Assembly (NCBI GenBank): GCA_950295325.1
Contig: OX485806.1
Location: 57,655,169-57,719,168, forward strand
Direction: 5' to 3'
Origin: Polytrichum commune
Lineage: Eukaryota > Streptophyta > Polytrichopsida > Polytrichales > Polytrichaceae
DNA: 64,000 nucleotides
In this document: in pieces, positions 34,490 through 46,345 of the stretch
How positions within the stretch are numbered: position 1 is the first letter of the stretch
Layout of the letters: every line of letters begins with the position of its first letter
Translations under genes and position numbers: made by a program
The notes under the pieces: generated by a model
The model's input: the letters and a program-made list of their open reading frames with translations, nothing else
Told to the model about the DNA's origin: nothing
Databases searched by the model: none

Positions 34490-35215
34490 GAACCATGTTG
34501 TGCACCTCTCCATGAGGACTGCCTACAACACCATGGGCACAAAAAAAACCCCAAAATGATGCCTGGGCCTTGTGGCACCATAGGTGTGAGAGCCCAAGTG
34601 ATCATAACTTTCTTAATACTTGCCTAAATTGGGCAAGTGAAGGGTTCATGGGCATCTATGGAAAATGTAGACATCGATAGAGTAATTGCTTGATAGCATC
34701 TAAAATCATAAGAAGAAATTATGATGGTCTGAAGCGGCTAAGGAAAAATGTCTACTTGGCCCCAATCTTTAGGAGAGAGACAAAAAATTACTTGACAGTG
34801 GGGGTGGGGACCTTGCCCAAATTCCTAGAGGCTTATATGGGTGAGGCAGCATTGCCGACTAATCCCACCCAAGGCAAGACGGCTTGGTCTTCATGGTCAT
34901 TGGCCCAACGTGGGGGTATAGTTGCCAAAGATGCTTTGGGTTGTTATTGTGTGGTTTCGGCAATGCAATGATCAACTCAAGATTGGACCTCCATGAATGG
35001 AAGTTCACATCTAACCATTGGCTACCTACTAAAGGGAGAGTCCCAAATGCATGTATAGGTGGACTAGTCACCAAGCTATGAGCTTGGAGGTCCAAGGTGT
35101 GGGGAGCTAACTATGTGCGTGTGTGGGATACGCAAGGTTAACGCTCATGACACTTGCTAGAGTTGAGAAATGGTCAAAATAAATTAAGGGGAGTTAGCAA
35201 GGGTTGCGAGAAACA
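34490..35215 (+). repeat. Dispersed repeat R1, longest copy
   Basis: About 725 bases. Its first half matches 45945-46345 (CCATGAGGA.TGCCT, ATGGGCAC, TTGTGG.(A)CCAT) and its second half matches 49540-49995 (AAAATGTCTACTTGGCCCCAA, AGAGGCTTATATGG, TTGGCCCAACGTGGG, AATGATCAACT). It is therefore the only copy joining both halves. No terminal inverted repeats or tRNA promoter boxes seen. It may be an LTR or internal piece of an unnamed retroelement. Confidence 0.75.
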
Positions 35216-36618
35216 ATGACAAAAATGTTTCATAGTTGAATGTGTAAACCATGTGTTGTTGGATGAATGTGTTTTGGTGCTACATGTATATATGCAATTG
35301 TGTTTTTAAACAAAACTTCTAGAAGCATTTGCATGTGCTTATAAATGCAAACATTTTGTCACCATTTTCATTTGTGTATGTTTTGAATGAATAGAATGCA
35401 TATTAGGAAACTAAATTGTATGCATATTGTGTTTATGTGTGAATTAAGATCTTGTATGTATAAGTGTTAGATTGTACACGAAATCAACTAAAACTAAAAT
35501 TTATAACTACTATATGATAATGTGAAAATGAATGATAACCAAGTTAACCTACCCACAAGGCTTTTAAAAATAATGAATGTTAGAAAATTACATAATAATG
35601 TGGTCCACAATATTAACGTTTTCCAATGTAACACCCTTTAATATAATATCTTTATGTTCTCACATGTTCCTGCTAAATATAAGGGAGTGAACCCCTTGAA
35701 CTCATCATAGGATTTCAGCAATTGTGACCCTCCCCATTTTTTGGTTGAATTTGTGCCACTGGACCCAAATGCCCACCCGACTTCCTAATTTGCAAAGACA
35801 ATGTGTTGTAATCTAGCAACGTAGATGACAAAAACAAATGGGAGAGTGCCAAACTCATGAATGGATATTATGTTGTTGGAGACAATACCATTTCATATCT
35901 AGAATTTGGAATGATAATCTTTGGGGAGCACATATTTAAGTAAACTACATTAAGTTCAAGTCCAAAATGATAACATGCTGAATTCTATCATGCACATGTA
36001 ATGGAAACATTATCATGTTAAATAATGAGTATAAATGTACAAGTCCATTTTTTAGCATGTCGTTAGTACATATATATTTGGGTTTTTTTTATAAATTTCT
36101 TGTATATAGGGGGTTTAGTTTCATAGTGACCCACACACATCATTTAGTTTTCCAATGAAAAATCCATCAAAAGGTGGTTATCAACATCATCCCCCAAAAA
36201 ACATTTTGTATTGTATTACAACTAGCGGCATTCCGCATTGCCCATTCCCATACTGCACAAAAACATTTTCTCATGCTTTGGGAAAGAAAATAGTGGGTGC
36301 ACTACAAACATATTTATTTTTTATTTAGATTTCTACTCAAGGTGGATTATTTTCATTCACGCTCCTATATATACCTACAAGGTCATGCAACTACTTGAAT
36401 TTGTTGGTGTTGTAGAGTGTGAGTAATGTTACGAGTATTGTTTTCAATTGCATGTATAATAATGTCAGCAAATGATATGTATTGGTTTGGTTAGACTTAA
36501 TAAAAATCAATAATGGGCTGATTTTTTTTAATTAATCCATGGCCACAAGCCCCTTTGACTATTGTTTGAGCAAAATGTTGGTACTTTAGACTAAATATAT
36601 GTAATGAATATAGTGTCA
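35216..36618. other. AT-rich spacer, nothing recognised
   Basis: Short frames only. Confidence 0.45.
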
Positions 36619-37003
36619 CATCACTACAACAAAACATGTCTTTTATTCCCGCACCCACTTCACTGCATGTCTTTTATTACCATAAACAGTGAACGGTTGA
36701 AATTGTTGAAATCCACCTTTACTGTCCTCATGTCTGAGTTTACTTCGGAAAGTCATGGTAGTCATGTGGGACAAGAATGTGCTTGGGAACGCACTTGAGA
36801 ACGTGTTCGGGAACGTCAGAGAACGTTCATTACTACGGATAGTAAAGTGGTCGACTTCACTATGTCACTTCAAAATGTTATGTGTTTTTGGGTTTTCCAT
36901 AGAATGCTCACAAAATAATGGCCCATTTATTTTTGCACACATATAATGAAATACACATATTCGACCACAATATGAGATTATCACATACTCAAGATATTAG
37001 TAT

Positions 37004-37900
37004 TTATTCTAGAGGAGCATGACCATCTTCTTCAAGAGCAGTTTCATCATCGTCTTCAGAAGACGGTTCATGGTCGTATGTGTTCAAAGCTGCGAGCACT
37101 TCATCACTGCTTAGAGCTACAACCTCATCTAATATTGGGTTAGTTGGGGTTGCATCATTCTCTAATGATGGCGGTTTCAATCCACAATGGTTTCCCATAT
37201 TGCCTAAAGATAGGCACCCTATGTCTGGTATAGAATCTTTTGTAGAAATGACTCTTGCTCCCCTTGGCTCTTTTCGTAGAACCACCTTCCATTCATGATT
37301 GTTCAAATCGTCCGCAAAGAATACCTGCTCGACGTGTAGTGGAAATGCGAAATATTTGGTTGATAGTGACACTAATCTATCAAAATTCACTAGGCTAAAG
37401 CCATAATCGTCTCGCTTCATGGTAGCATTATGCCCAACCATGTTTGCCATCACCCAATTGCAATACAACACAACTAGTTCATACCTACCATAGTCCACGG
37501 CCAATATTTCCTCCACCTATCCCACATACTCCAAGTTTGCCGCCTTGAAGTTCCTGGCATGTATACTGGACCGGCAATGTTGGGAGAATGTGGCGGTTAC
37601 GCCAGAATCAACCGTGGTCAAAGTTCCTTCCGCACTATGCACGCGGATATGATTTCCGAAGGCATACATGGAGCGGTACGATGTTGCTTGGCTGGAGGGT
37701 GGAAGAGACAATACCAGCACATCTTCATCAATCGCCTCTCCCGCTTTTTTGGCGCGAGAAACAATTGATTTGAACCACTTGGGGAACCCTTCATCTCGAA
37801 GATCTTCATGATAAACAATCAGGCCATTTCGTTTTCTCCTCCGATATTCTTCACGTTCCAGTTTGCGTTGTGCCATACTTGCAGTGTGACGCATGTACAA
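37004..37900 (-). pseudogene. CACTA transposase C-terminal exon (DUF4216-like)
   Basis: The minus frame contains GVTATFSQHCRSSIHARN, AANLEYVG, a TAG, then VEEILAVDYGRYELVVLYCNWV, SLVNFDRLVSLS, PLHVEQVFFADDL and WKVVLRKEPRGARV, the DUF4216 pattern always attached to plant CACTA TNP2 proteins. The single TAG at 37517-37519 sits where related proteins have Trp, so it is a TGG-to-TAG change. The acidic tail ends at TAA/TAG near 37004. Upstream acceptor near 37925 joins it to the exon at 38442-38727. Confidence 0.83.
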
Positions 37901-37959
37901 TAAAACGTTTATGTGATGCCTTACATGTTTACGCGAAACACTAACTCAGTGCGTACATA

Positions 37960-38230
37960 AGGGGCTCGTTCAGTTACTACGTAGAGTTATGATTCTCATT
38001 CGTTATTGCCAAAGAATACTAAAGGCAGTAATGTTTTGTAATATGACTTTGTCATGTTATTGCATAGAATTTAAAATTTAACTATTGTGATATGACATGT
38101 ACAGTTACTACGTACAGTTAGGGATATACTGAGTTTTTAATCGAGATTATTAGAGGCAGTGATCTTCTTGTAAGTTGACTTTGTGTAGTGAGGTGCAAAT
38201 GTTTGTAAGTGCAAGAATTTCACAATTGTA
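37960..38230 (+). repeat. CACTA subterminal repeats, left side
   Basis: TTACTACGTA(G/C)AGTTA, TCGTTATTGCC, ATTA(C/T)TA.AGGCAGTGAT and GACTTTGTGTAGTGA recur twice here and several times at 42590-43480. In this superfamily such repeats bind the element's own proteins; here that is inferred. Confidence 0.75.
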
Positions 38231-38441
38231 ATGTGATGCCTGTAAAATAAAACAATTTGTTCGTGTCTTACACTTTCTTTGTTGACACATACTCTGAGCA
38301 TTAATAAGTGACCTACATTGGTGGCACAATATTTTTTTTTTTCCTCTCAGATGACATTCAATTCCTATGGGCATAACAAACAATTAGATCACATTCATTT
38401 GGTGTGGACTCTTTATTTGTAAGTATCAATGCATTATACAT

Positions 38442-38727
38442 GTGTGATGAAGTAACTTACTCTCTCCACGGCTCTAAGGGAGCCACATTATTGACTACAA
38501 ATTCGTGTATCCAGTCGTGTATCTTTGGTGTTAGTATCCTTGGTCGCCCAACATCTTCGAGTATTTCGTCGTTCATTGTAGGGTCCTCTTTATCATCCCA
38601 TACCCTGCAACTTGTAACGGTATATGATTGCATGTACTCCGTGCAAAAGCCAATCGTTTCATCTATGGCATATCCTTCAGCCATACTAGCTTCGGGTGTT
38701 GTGCGATTCAGGCCATACCGGCTAATT
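38442..38727 (-). pseudogene. CACTA transposase exon (DUF4218-like)
   Basis: Minus strand reads ISRYGLNRTTPEASMAEGYA then IDETIGFCTEY, the N-R-x-x-P-E-x-S-(I/M)-A-E-G-Y signature at the end of the DUF4218 region. The donor is GTAAGTTAC at about 38441. The N-terminal parts of the transposase are absent upstream, where captured sequence begins. Confidence 0.8.
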
Positions 38728-39887
38728 CGAAGAATAAATCATGTAAGGTGGAGGTGCCTGTCCGATTATCAATCTTAATATGACACTTGTATTTGAGTGG
38801 TATGTCATTAGGTAAGACTCCAAGAATGGGTACCAAAAGACATGTGTTCAAAAGAGATTGGACTATATGCAAAAATAATTACGATAACAATTATAGACTC
38901 AATAATGAACATTAATGGGGGGGGGAACATGTACACCAACCATTAAACAAGTGCGAGAGGTTTGATAATGAATAAGATATTCACATGAGCTTGACTTGAA
39001 TATGCTGACCATCTTGTACTAATCGCATGTTTCATATCTTAGGAGAAGTGGCCTAGTTGGAGGGAAAAAAACAACAATTATTGAAGATCCATCTACAATA
39101 GAACCCCTCTAACTTACTTTAACTTCCCAAAGCCTATCATAACCAGTGTTGGTTTGGTATCATTTTTTTATTTTTTTATTTTTTATTTATACTAGTTGGG
39201 TATCTATAACGAGGATTTCACCTTTTTGATGCCATCAAGGTCCATATATTTGACAATTATTTTGTTTTCAACACCATTACATACAAAAACCTTCACACCT
39301 AGAAAAATTGTCTTAGTATCTGTATGGTTTAGAATGGTGTTGACCTAAACATCATAATTTTATACAAAGGATCCCACACCTTGACATACCCACCAAAGAT
39401 TAATATTTGATTGGAATTACCAATTTGATAATTCTTTGTTACCATTATTAATATTAGTTATTGATACCCATGTATTCAGTAGATACCAGACCAACACTGA
39501 TCATAACCCCAAACAGCACAGCCAATGCGTGACGTGGATAGTGGGCCCCACGGACCTGATCCAGGGGGACTACGAACCCGTGACCGCCCGTCATCTATGT
39601 TCCACCATCCTTCCTCACAGACCAAAAAGATTAGGACAGCTCGCTCTCCGAACATCGACAATCAGAGCTTCCCGGCGATGCCGCAGGATTGCGGAGGTTT
39701 CTCTGCTGGGAGCAACCTTAATTAAGCTATGTGATGATGTACAACTGCTCATCAGCAGCTATGTGAGGACGCATGGTCATGGTTGTCGGAATGTGAGGGC
39801 GGGAATGAGTTATTGCGAGTCGGATTGAACCTCGGAGATGCCTGCACCTTTCAGATGATTCGGACTAACTTGTGTCGGAGCACACCG

Positions 39888-40280
39888 CATTGGTGTGAGA
39901 GAAATAAAAGAAAGACGTATGCGTTGAGGTGAATTTGTCCTTCCACCATGGCTCTATCTGCTCTCTGCATGTGCTGAGGATTCTGATTTCCGAATTGAGG
40001 ATTGAGGATAGATAGAGGATTTGGCCGAGTTTTCACATTGAATGTCGAGGCCTGGCGCATGAATTAGGGTTATAGGATGGTAGGTGAAGGCTTCGATGCC
40101 TTCACTGGAGCTTTTGAAAGGGTTCAGGGTTTGGGTTTCTGGAGTAAATAGCATTGGTGTGAGAAAATTATGTAGGTGGAGGTGAACTCTTCGCTCACCA
40201 CAGATTTTATCTGCTGTGCATGTGCTCCGAATTTTGGGTTGGGATTGCAATACCGGTTTGGGAGGGATTGTATGTGGAGG
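39888..40280 (+). repeat. Diverged direct repeat, about 265 bp apart
   Basis: GCATTGGTGTGAGA at 39889 and 40153 each start a block that continues GGAGGTGAA..., ACCA...TCTGCTG/TCTATCTGCTC and CATGTGCT. Likely an old tandem duplication of about 264 bases in the captured leader. Confidence 0.65.
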
Positions 40281-41270
40281 GTAAGGGTAAATGTCAGAGG
40301 TGCATCTGCAAAAAACGTTTGTACTTGCTTGTGTGCAGATTTTGGGTTTTGCTCCATATGTGAAGTGGGTAAGGCTGTGAGAGAGTCCGAGCTGAATTCC
40401 AAACAATGGGATTGCATCTCTCAGAGGAATGTTTGGCCCTCTATTGAAACTTGATTCATCATTACTAGTATCCCTCTCTCATGTCAGAAATATTTAGCAG
40501 AAGGAAAACAAAAGCAAGAAGGGATTCACGTCATGACAATAGTAAATTATGCCCCAGCCACACGACTCAAGTGCAAATTTGTGATCACACAATTGCAAAG
40601 GAGAATTCCACTTGAATAAGGCTGCTCTATTTTCCGTAGTCGCTACGGGTAACTATCCATGTGTTGGCCAGATTCCCTTGCAAGTGGTGCTTCCTCCCTG
40701 TGGTTCACATGGTTAAGTGAACCAACTAACAATAGGAGATTGTTTGTTTCTCCTTCTCTAGTTTGCTCCCATTACAAGAAATCTCATCTCACATTGGCGA
40801 CCCCTATTTGCAGGGAGCTTTTGGTATTGTGGCAATTGGGCGGTCTGTGGCAGCAGACAAATGGCGACATGGACTCTGAATGGAGCCCATATTTTGGTAT
40901 CTCAAAGGATTCATATTTTGGTATCTCAAAGAAGCACCACCATAATTCATGTTGATGGCAACATTGTAGTCATCTCTTTCTTTGATTTGAATGTCGGTTT
41001 GTTTCAGTTTCAATGTGTTCTCTGGACACTGTACATTTGTCAGCTTACATTTTGATGTTTGAACAGTCTCACATCTACAGAACATGCTTTGTGTTTCAGG
41101 TTTAAGTTTCAGATCACCTTCAAGCTGTACATATTACTGATTGTCGATCTAGATATGCTGATATCTCTTGCTTTAAGGGTGTTAATAATCAATCTGCTTC
41201 CTGTGGATTTGTCCTCACTTAACTGTTTTGATAGTCCCTTTTAACACCATAAGTTTTTCTCTCAATGCAG

Positions 41271-41448
41271 TGACTCCATGAGGACAAGGGAGACTTTAGA
41301 TATAATGCAAGCACATGCTGGGGATTTATCAGATGCGGAAGTGCGCTTTTTAGGCAGCTTTTATTCTGTGGCTGCTATGGATGGGCAGACAGCGCAACAC
41401 ATTCAAGAGAATGTCCTCAAATACTCTCGCGATGATGTTACTACCATT
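41271..41448 (+). pseudogene. Captured exon, unknown protein
   Basis: A strong acceptor (TTTTTCTCTCAATGCAG at 41254-41270) opens a frame DSMRTRETLDIMQAHAGDLS, DAEVRFLGSFYSVAAMDGQT and IQENVLKYSRDDVTT, closed by a GTATGTGTC donor at about 41449. Codon use and lack of stops point to recent coding selection, unlike most TE remnants around. Family unknown. Confidence 0.6.
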
Positions 41449-41569
41449 ATGTATGTGTCTTGTGGAGGATTGTCAAATCACTTGCAACAGAAAACTGATC
41501 ATCACATCATGTTGGACCTTGTGTGTTTTAATCTGCAACTCGTGATTGTCTGCAGAGGTGATGTGAGGA

Positions 41570-41743
41570 AATTCTCAAAGTTGTTCCTGTCCCTGTTTTG
41601 AAACGAGTGACCTTCACTTTGTGCATGTGTATGGGACACAATAGAGGGTGGGAAGAGGCTACGAGCACACTTTGTGGTGTCAGTGTTGAATTGAAGACTG
41701 CAAATACTGCTCTACTTGAAGCACCTGGTGGCTCTTGGCAAGA
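41570..41743 (+). pseudogene. Second captured exon, unknown protein
   Basis: One frame reads EILKVVPVPVLKRVTFTLCM, GHNRGWEEATSTLCGVSVEL and KTANTALLEAPGGSWQE, ending in GAG before a GTGTGC donor. The 5' border is uncertain (AG at 41550 or 41569). It lies 100 bases after the first captured exon, a normal short intron. Confidence 0.5.
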
Positions 41744-42589
41744 GGTGTGCAATTTCATCTCCAAATGATTACCCTCAACTTTGTGAACTTGAGAATGAAT
41801 GAACTTGTGCCTCAATCTTGTTCCTAGATGAAATTCTTGAGTGGGGATTTCATCAAAGCAGATGCTTTTGGTTACTTTAATAAGTCACGCAGATGATGGT
41901 GTGCTAGATATGGATCACCTAATCCATAGTCACTTTTTTGCATTGAGGTTGTTAATAATCAATCTAGGTTCATAAGCCTAGCATGGTGCAATAATTTTCT
42001 GGATGTGCACATCTTGACTGCTGGTTTATTTTGGGATTATCAGGCATTTGATAAGGCAGGAATGGGAGGCTGGAAACTGGTAGGGATCATGAAGCCAGAT
42101 ACTGTTGATGTAGAAGGAGGTGTGGTATAAGCTCAAGCTTCTCTACATCTACTGATCGTCAACTGCCAAGAGAGAAAGCTTACTAACTCTGCCGAGCATG
42201 GCACACAACTCGACCAAGCCTTAGGCATGTCTGAAGGAAAGTCCCCATAGAGTTTTCAAGTGAGGAGTTTGGTACTTGTGTTCAACCCGGTTATACATTT
42301 ATGACTTGTTTGTTTCTCCTTCTCTAGATTGGCCAAATGATTGTGTTAGGTTGTATGCACCTGCGTGAGTGTAGTGTGGACTTGTAGAGCAATGTTGATA
42401 TTCAGACTTATAGAACCTCGGAGTGTAGTATTTATCATTGCTAGTAGTGAAATGTGGAACATGAATGACATACTATTTGTACCCTTATGAATTTGGTAGT
42501 AGAACATTGGAACCATGTTTGTGTGACTGCACTTGGTGGAGGAATGTATTATGCACTTCATTGTATGTCGTAAATGAATGTTAGTTTAT

Positions 42590-43480
42590 AGAATCAACTT
42601 GCATCTCAAAGTGAAGAGACCATCCATTAGATGACTCAGCATAGTATTGTTAGTATGACTAAGCAGATTATTTTGTGCATGCCATTAACATCTAACTGTG
42701 ATGAGTTGACCTCATGTTACTAGTTGTAGTAAGTACAATCATATGCATCCAGAACATGTCACTTTGCAAAGCCATATAAAGTTCACTACCAGTTATACAC
42801 AATAATGACATATGACAACCATATGACTCCACAAAGTAAGCCAAATACTAATTGTTGACATAGAAGTTACTACACATAGTAAAGTAGGTCCATCCGCCAA
42901 ACAACGAGAAATATATGCTATTACCGGAGATGTTTACTAAAACCAGTCATATGCATTTACTATACCGAGTTATGGATGTCATGCATTACTGTCCGTGATT
43001 ACTAAGGGCACTGACGCGGAGAATTCAATTTATTACCCGTAAGATGACTTTGTGTAGTGAATAGTAAAATGGATATTACGCCATAAAGTGAGAATTCTAT
43101 GTCATTGCCGGATTTGTTTACTATAATAAGTCACACGCACTTACTACGTAAAGTTATGGATCTCCTTCGTTATTGTCCGAGATTACTAGAGGGAGTGATA
43201 TGGAGATTTTTTTTCATTTCACATGTATGACTTTGTGTAGTGAAGTGCAAAAGTTAGTACACACCTACATGACTTGTCCGAGATTACTAGATAGAGTTAT
43301 ATGGTGACGTGTATTATGTTGCTTATATTGACGAGGCATAGTGAAGTAGGACATGACTTTATGAAGTGAAGCACGCGGAGCACCCCAAACTTCACTGCCA
43401 TTGGGAACGTGTCCATTGGGAACGTCTTGTCCGACATTACTATGACCAGACTTTACTGCTTGTCCGAAGCGACTGGTCAT
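42590..43480 (+). repeat. CACTA subterminal repeat array, right side
   Basis: At least five degenerate blocks with ACTTTGTG(A/T)AGTGAA, GTCATTGCCGG/GTTATTGTCCGAGATTACTA, and TTACTACG..AGTTATGGAT. Same words as 37960-38230. Confidence 0.75.
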
Positions 43481-43497
43481 TTTTTACGTCAGTAAAA

Positions 43498-43534
43498 TCT
43501 GGGTTTTCTCACTCGTAGGAGTGAAAAAACCCAG
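43498..43534. repeat. Subterminal hairpin of CACTA element
   Basis: TCTGGGTTTTCTCACTC and GAGTGAAAAAACCCAG form a near-perfect stem around GTAG, 27 bases from the right end. Confidence 0.75.
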
Positions 43535-43561
43535 TTGTAAAAGACGTGTTTTGTTGTAGTG

Positions 43562-44350
43562 TTCAACCAGATGGCGGATATAAAAAAATGGCACTGGCCT
43601 TCAGCTTTAACCCCTCCCACTCTACCTGTAGAGCGCATCAAAACAAATTCTTTCCCAATCTTTTCTGTACATGAAATTAGCCAGCCTTGTCAAACCTGTC
43701 TAGCCAATAGAAAACGCCAGTGATCTTTAGGAATTTGCAAAATGTAGTTGGAATCCCTCCAAGGGGATCCACTCACCCTCAACCTACAAGAACTAATGGA
43801 GTAGACATAATCATGATGCTTAATTTGTAGACATAATCAAGGCATTTATCACATTAAATTGAAAAGGTTAGTATAAGTACATATATCCATTTTTTAGCAT
43901 GTCATTAGTAAGTATACATCTATTTTTCTCTGTAAATTTTTCAAATACACAGGTTTAAATTAATAATGATCCACACATTTCATTTAGGTTTCCAACGAAG
44001 AGTCCACCCCCTAGGGCTCGAATAACCAAATGCCATCCTTGCTATGACCAAGAACCTATACCACAAAGCTTGTTAAGAGTCCATGGCATGGTTTTTGAAT
44101 TTAGCATTTAGGAGTTTTGTAGATACATCTATATCTGCATAATTGTGACCAACTGTCAAGATTTACTTGATACAAAAATGTAATCTATACAGGTGAGATA
44201 ATACTTGGATCCTTCAAATCTAAATCGTGCTACAGGGCAATCTGGACCTGACGTTTTAAAATACAGGTGTACATCACATGCCATTGGTTTTTTTAACATT
44301 TCAAGAAAACGAATGGTCAGCAACTGAAATGCAAAGTTTCTTGTTAAAAC
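43562..44350. other. Spacer, nothing recognised
   Basis: AT-rich, no coherent frame. Confidence 0.4.
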
Positions 44351-44358
44351 ATCAAAGG

Positions 44359-45019
44359 CAGGCCTCCTTAAATGTGGGATTCTAAAAACAGACCCCACTT
44401 TTACCACATTTAAGCCTCGCCAGACCCCACTTTTAAGAGAGTGAGACCAAAGCATTGTTCAAAGCATTTTTAAGAGAGCATTGTCCAAAGGTGCAAAACG
44501 ATGCACTTGGGGTCGATTGCAGTTACAGGTACACTTGCAGACCTTGTTGCGGACCTCCGCGTCACTATAGTGATCATGCCGAAGAAAAAGTCGAGCCCCT
44601 GGCAGCCGGCCTACAAACAGAAACTCGGGTTGCACGTGACGAACCGCGATGTCAAGACATCCGCAGTTATCAAGGCGGTCTGCTCGTTTTGAATCAGATT
44701 TTTCTGTTCTCAAATGGGAAAAGGACCCGTACCGCGACAATTTTCTTGACCTGTCGCTGGAGGGTGTCTTCCAGAGCAAGCAGTTTGACGTACTAGCCAT
44801 CATTTAAATCATGTTTTGTATTTGACTTCGCTATCATGAATAAAACAAACACAATTTGAGGTGCCAATTTGACTCTAAATTCTAAAATGGCCCACATGGA
44901 CCCCATTTTTAGCTGCTAAAAGTTGCTAAAAGTGGGGTTTACCACTCTGGACCCCCAATCGACCCCACTTTTAGCTTAAGAGGGCTAAAAGTGGGGTTTA
45001 CCACTCTTAAGGAGGCCTG
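44359..45019. mobile_element. Non-autonomous hAT-type element, 661 bp
   Basis: Perfect 13-bp terminal inverted repeats CAGGCCTCCTTAA (44359-44371; 45007-45019) and a perfect 8-bp target duplication ATCAAAGG (44351-44358 and 45020-45027). The subterminal zone repeats CTAAAAGTGGGGTTTACCACT in direct orientation at 44927 and 44985, with inverse copies on the left. hAT elements have 8-bp duplications and CAGG-type ends. The interior is GC-rich relative to flanks. Confidence 0.93.
44574..44692 (+). pseudogene. ORF remnant inside hAT element
   Basis: ATG at 44576 opens a basic frame MPKKKSSPWQPAYKQKLGLH, VTNRDVKTSAVIKAVCSF before a TGA; in-frame coding-like sequence (SDFSVLKWEKDPYRDNFLDL) follows. 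It resembles the start of a BED-type hAT transposase N-terminus in general character (basic start followed by a Cys-containing segment), but I cannot confirm homology. It probably marks the 5' end of the parent transposase gene. Confidence 0.4.
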
Positions 45020-45027
45020 ATCAAAGG

Positions 45028-45944
45028 TCAAGCTATCATCATCTCTAGAAACCCTTTGTTTCTAGCTATCTTATGTTACAACCAGATAAAAGATAGCCTC
45101 AAATTCTATAATGGCAACCAACCTTTGACTATAGCTATCAACAAGTCTTATCCAACGCATGTCCATTGTAAGCTTGAGCACACATATTTTTGTTAGACCA
45201 TTTTCTATCGTTGATTCAAGTCATTTCTTCCTTCTAGTAGACATCAACCCTTCTCTCATGTCATCGCTCAACACCGGGGGACGTTAAATTCCCCCCTTAA
45301 ACTTTCAGAGGTAGATTAGGGTAGGGACAGTCGTCCATCCAGAAAATCCAATGTTTTAGGATCCAACTGAAAATTGTTGCGCGCCCACACGACTTCAAAA
45401 AAACCATTGCCCTTACAATTTTGAAGGTCATTTATCCACAAATCCTATATTGAGTACACTTCACCTTCAAGGTCTAGAATCCAATATATATGTTTACTTC
45501 CACTGAGTAAATAATCAATTTTGGAATCTCATTTTCAAACTGAAACCGCCAAAAAAACATGTAATTAACTTGGAAGTCAAAACTACTAAGAAACCCTCAT
45601 TAGCCCTGAGGTTATAATTTTTGTGACTTGAAAGGATCTTTGTCATTCTAAAATGGAACTAGAATTGATTATTTATTTTTAATATGCTAAATATTATAGT
45701 CTAGTTAATACATTCTACTTTCACAAAATAATCATAGGCATTCAAACTAATTAAGTGTGATTGAATGTAACTAAGTTTAACTAATTCTCATAATTCTAAT
45801 TAAACCCAATAAAATAAAAAATATGCTTATTAAATTGATGAAGACTAACTAATTATAAATTATATTTATTTTAAGGTCGTTAAGGTCCATTCGTGATCTT
45901 CCAAGGATATATGTTGGAATTCTTTACGGAGTTTTTTTTTTCAT
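45028..45944. other. AT-rich spacer, nothing recognised
   Basis: No gene. A short inverted repeat GGGGGACGTTAAATTCCCCCC at 45277-45297. Confidence 0.45.
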
Positions 45945-46345
45945 CGCACACTTTTCCATGAGGAGTGCCTGAAACGTCATGGGCACAAAGGGGACCCTGG
46001 AGTGGCACCCGGGACTTGTGGTGCCATTGATGAGAGGGCCACGGGCGTTGGAAATGCCTCCCACCTAGGAGTAAAGAGGGTAAGGCCATAGGCTATGAGT
46101 ATCTTATGGCGTCAAGGTTTTAGAATGCTCAACATTTCAATCGGTGGTGTGAGCTATGAGATATGGCAATTTGAGTGGGTTGTTGCCCACGGACAATAGT
46201 GACCTGGGAGTGGCGTCCAAGACTGCCATAAATTCCTTAGTTCTTGCCTGAATGAGGCAAGTGAGGGGTCCATTGCCATGTACGCAAAGAGTAGATGTCA
46301 ATAAAGTTTCTTGCTTGGTAGCATTAGTATCAAGGTCACCTTCAA
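45945..46345 (+). repeat. Dispersed repeat R1, first-half copy
   Basis: TTTTCCATGAGGAGTGCCTG, CATGGGCACAAA, ACTTGTGGTGCCAT and TTCTTGCCTGAATGAGGCAAG match 34507-34690. Confidence 0.75.

Larger units (their letters stand above)
39430..42320 (+). other. Captured host-gene segment inside CACTA
   Basis: The composition shifts to mixed GC with exon-like pieces, GT-AG borders and no relation to CACTA proteins. Best exons are 41271-41448 and about 41551-41743; another open piece at 42043-42130 reads AFDKAGMGGWKLVGIMKPDT before TAA. Upstream 39850-40450 looks like promoter/leader with an internal duplication. I do not recognise the protein. Confidence 0.6.
36622..43561 (-). mobile_element. CACTA (En/Spm) transposon, Pack-CACTA type
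   Basis: It starts CACTACAACAAAACATGTC at 36622 and ends with the inverse at 43561 (reverse complement CACTACAACAAAACACGTC). These are classic CACTA termini. The subterminal zones hold repeated units in both ends. Transposase exons of DUF4218/DUF4216 type lie on the minus strand near the left end (37004-38727). The TNP2 catalytic core is missing; instead 39430-42320 carries more GC-rich, exon-like host sequence on the plus strand. The 3-bp flanks (CAT at 36619-36621, TTC at 43562-43564) do not match, so a clean target duplication is not present. Confidence 0.85.

Noticed and set aside
37559-37773. Plus-strand frames over the CACTA transposase exon
   Set aside because: The minus strand holds the DUF4216-like protein; plus frames are shadows.
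38925-38935. G-run as another poly-G MITE end
   Set aside because: No CTCG start, no matching C-run partner and no flanking duplication.
41278-41601. A single 107-codon gene
   Set aside because: The frame crosses a clear donor site; it is better read as two short exons of a captured spliced gene.
44455-44803. Long overlapping frames on both strands of the hAT element as full genes
   Set aside because: No homologue recognised, bounded by transposon ends; only a short parental remnant is plausible.
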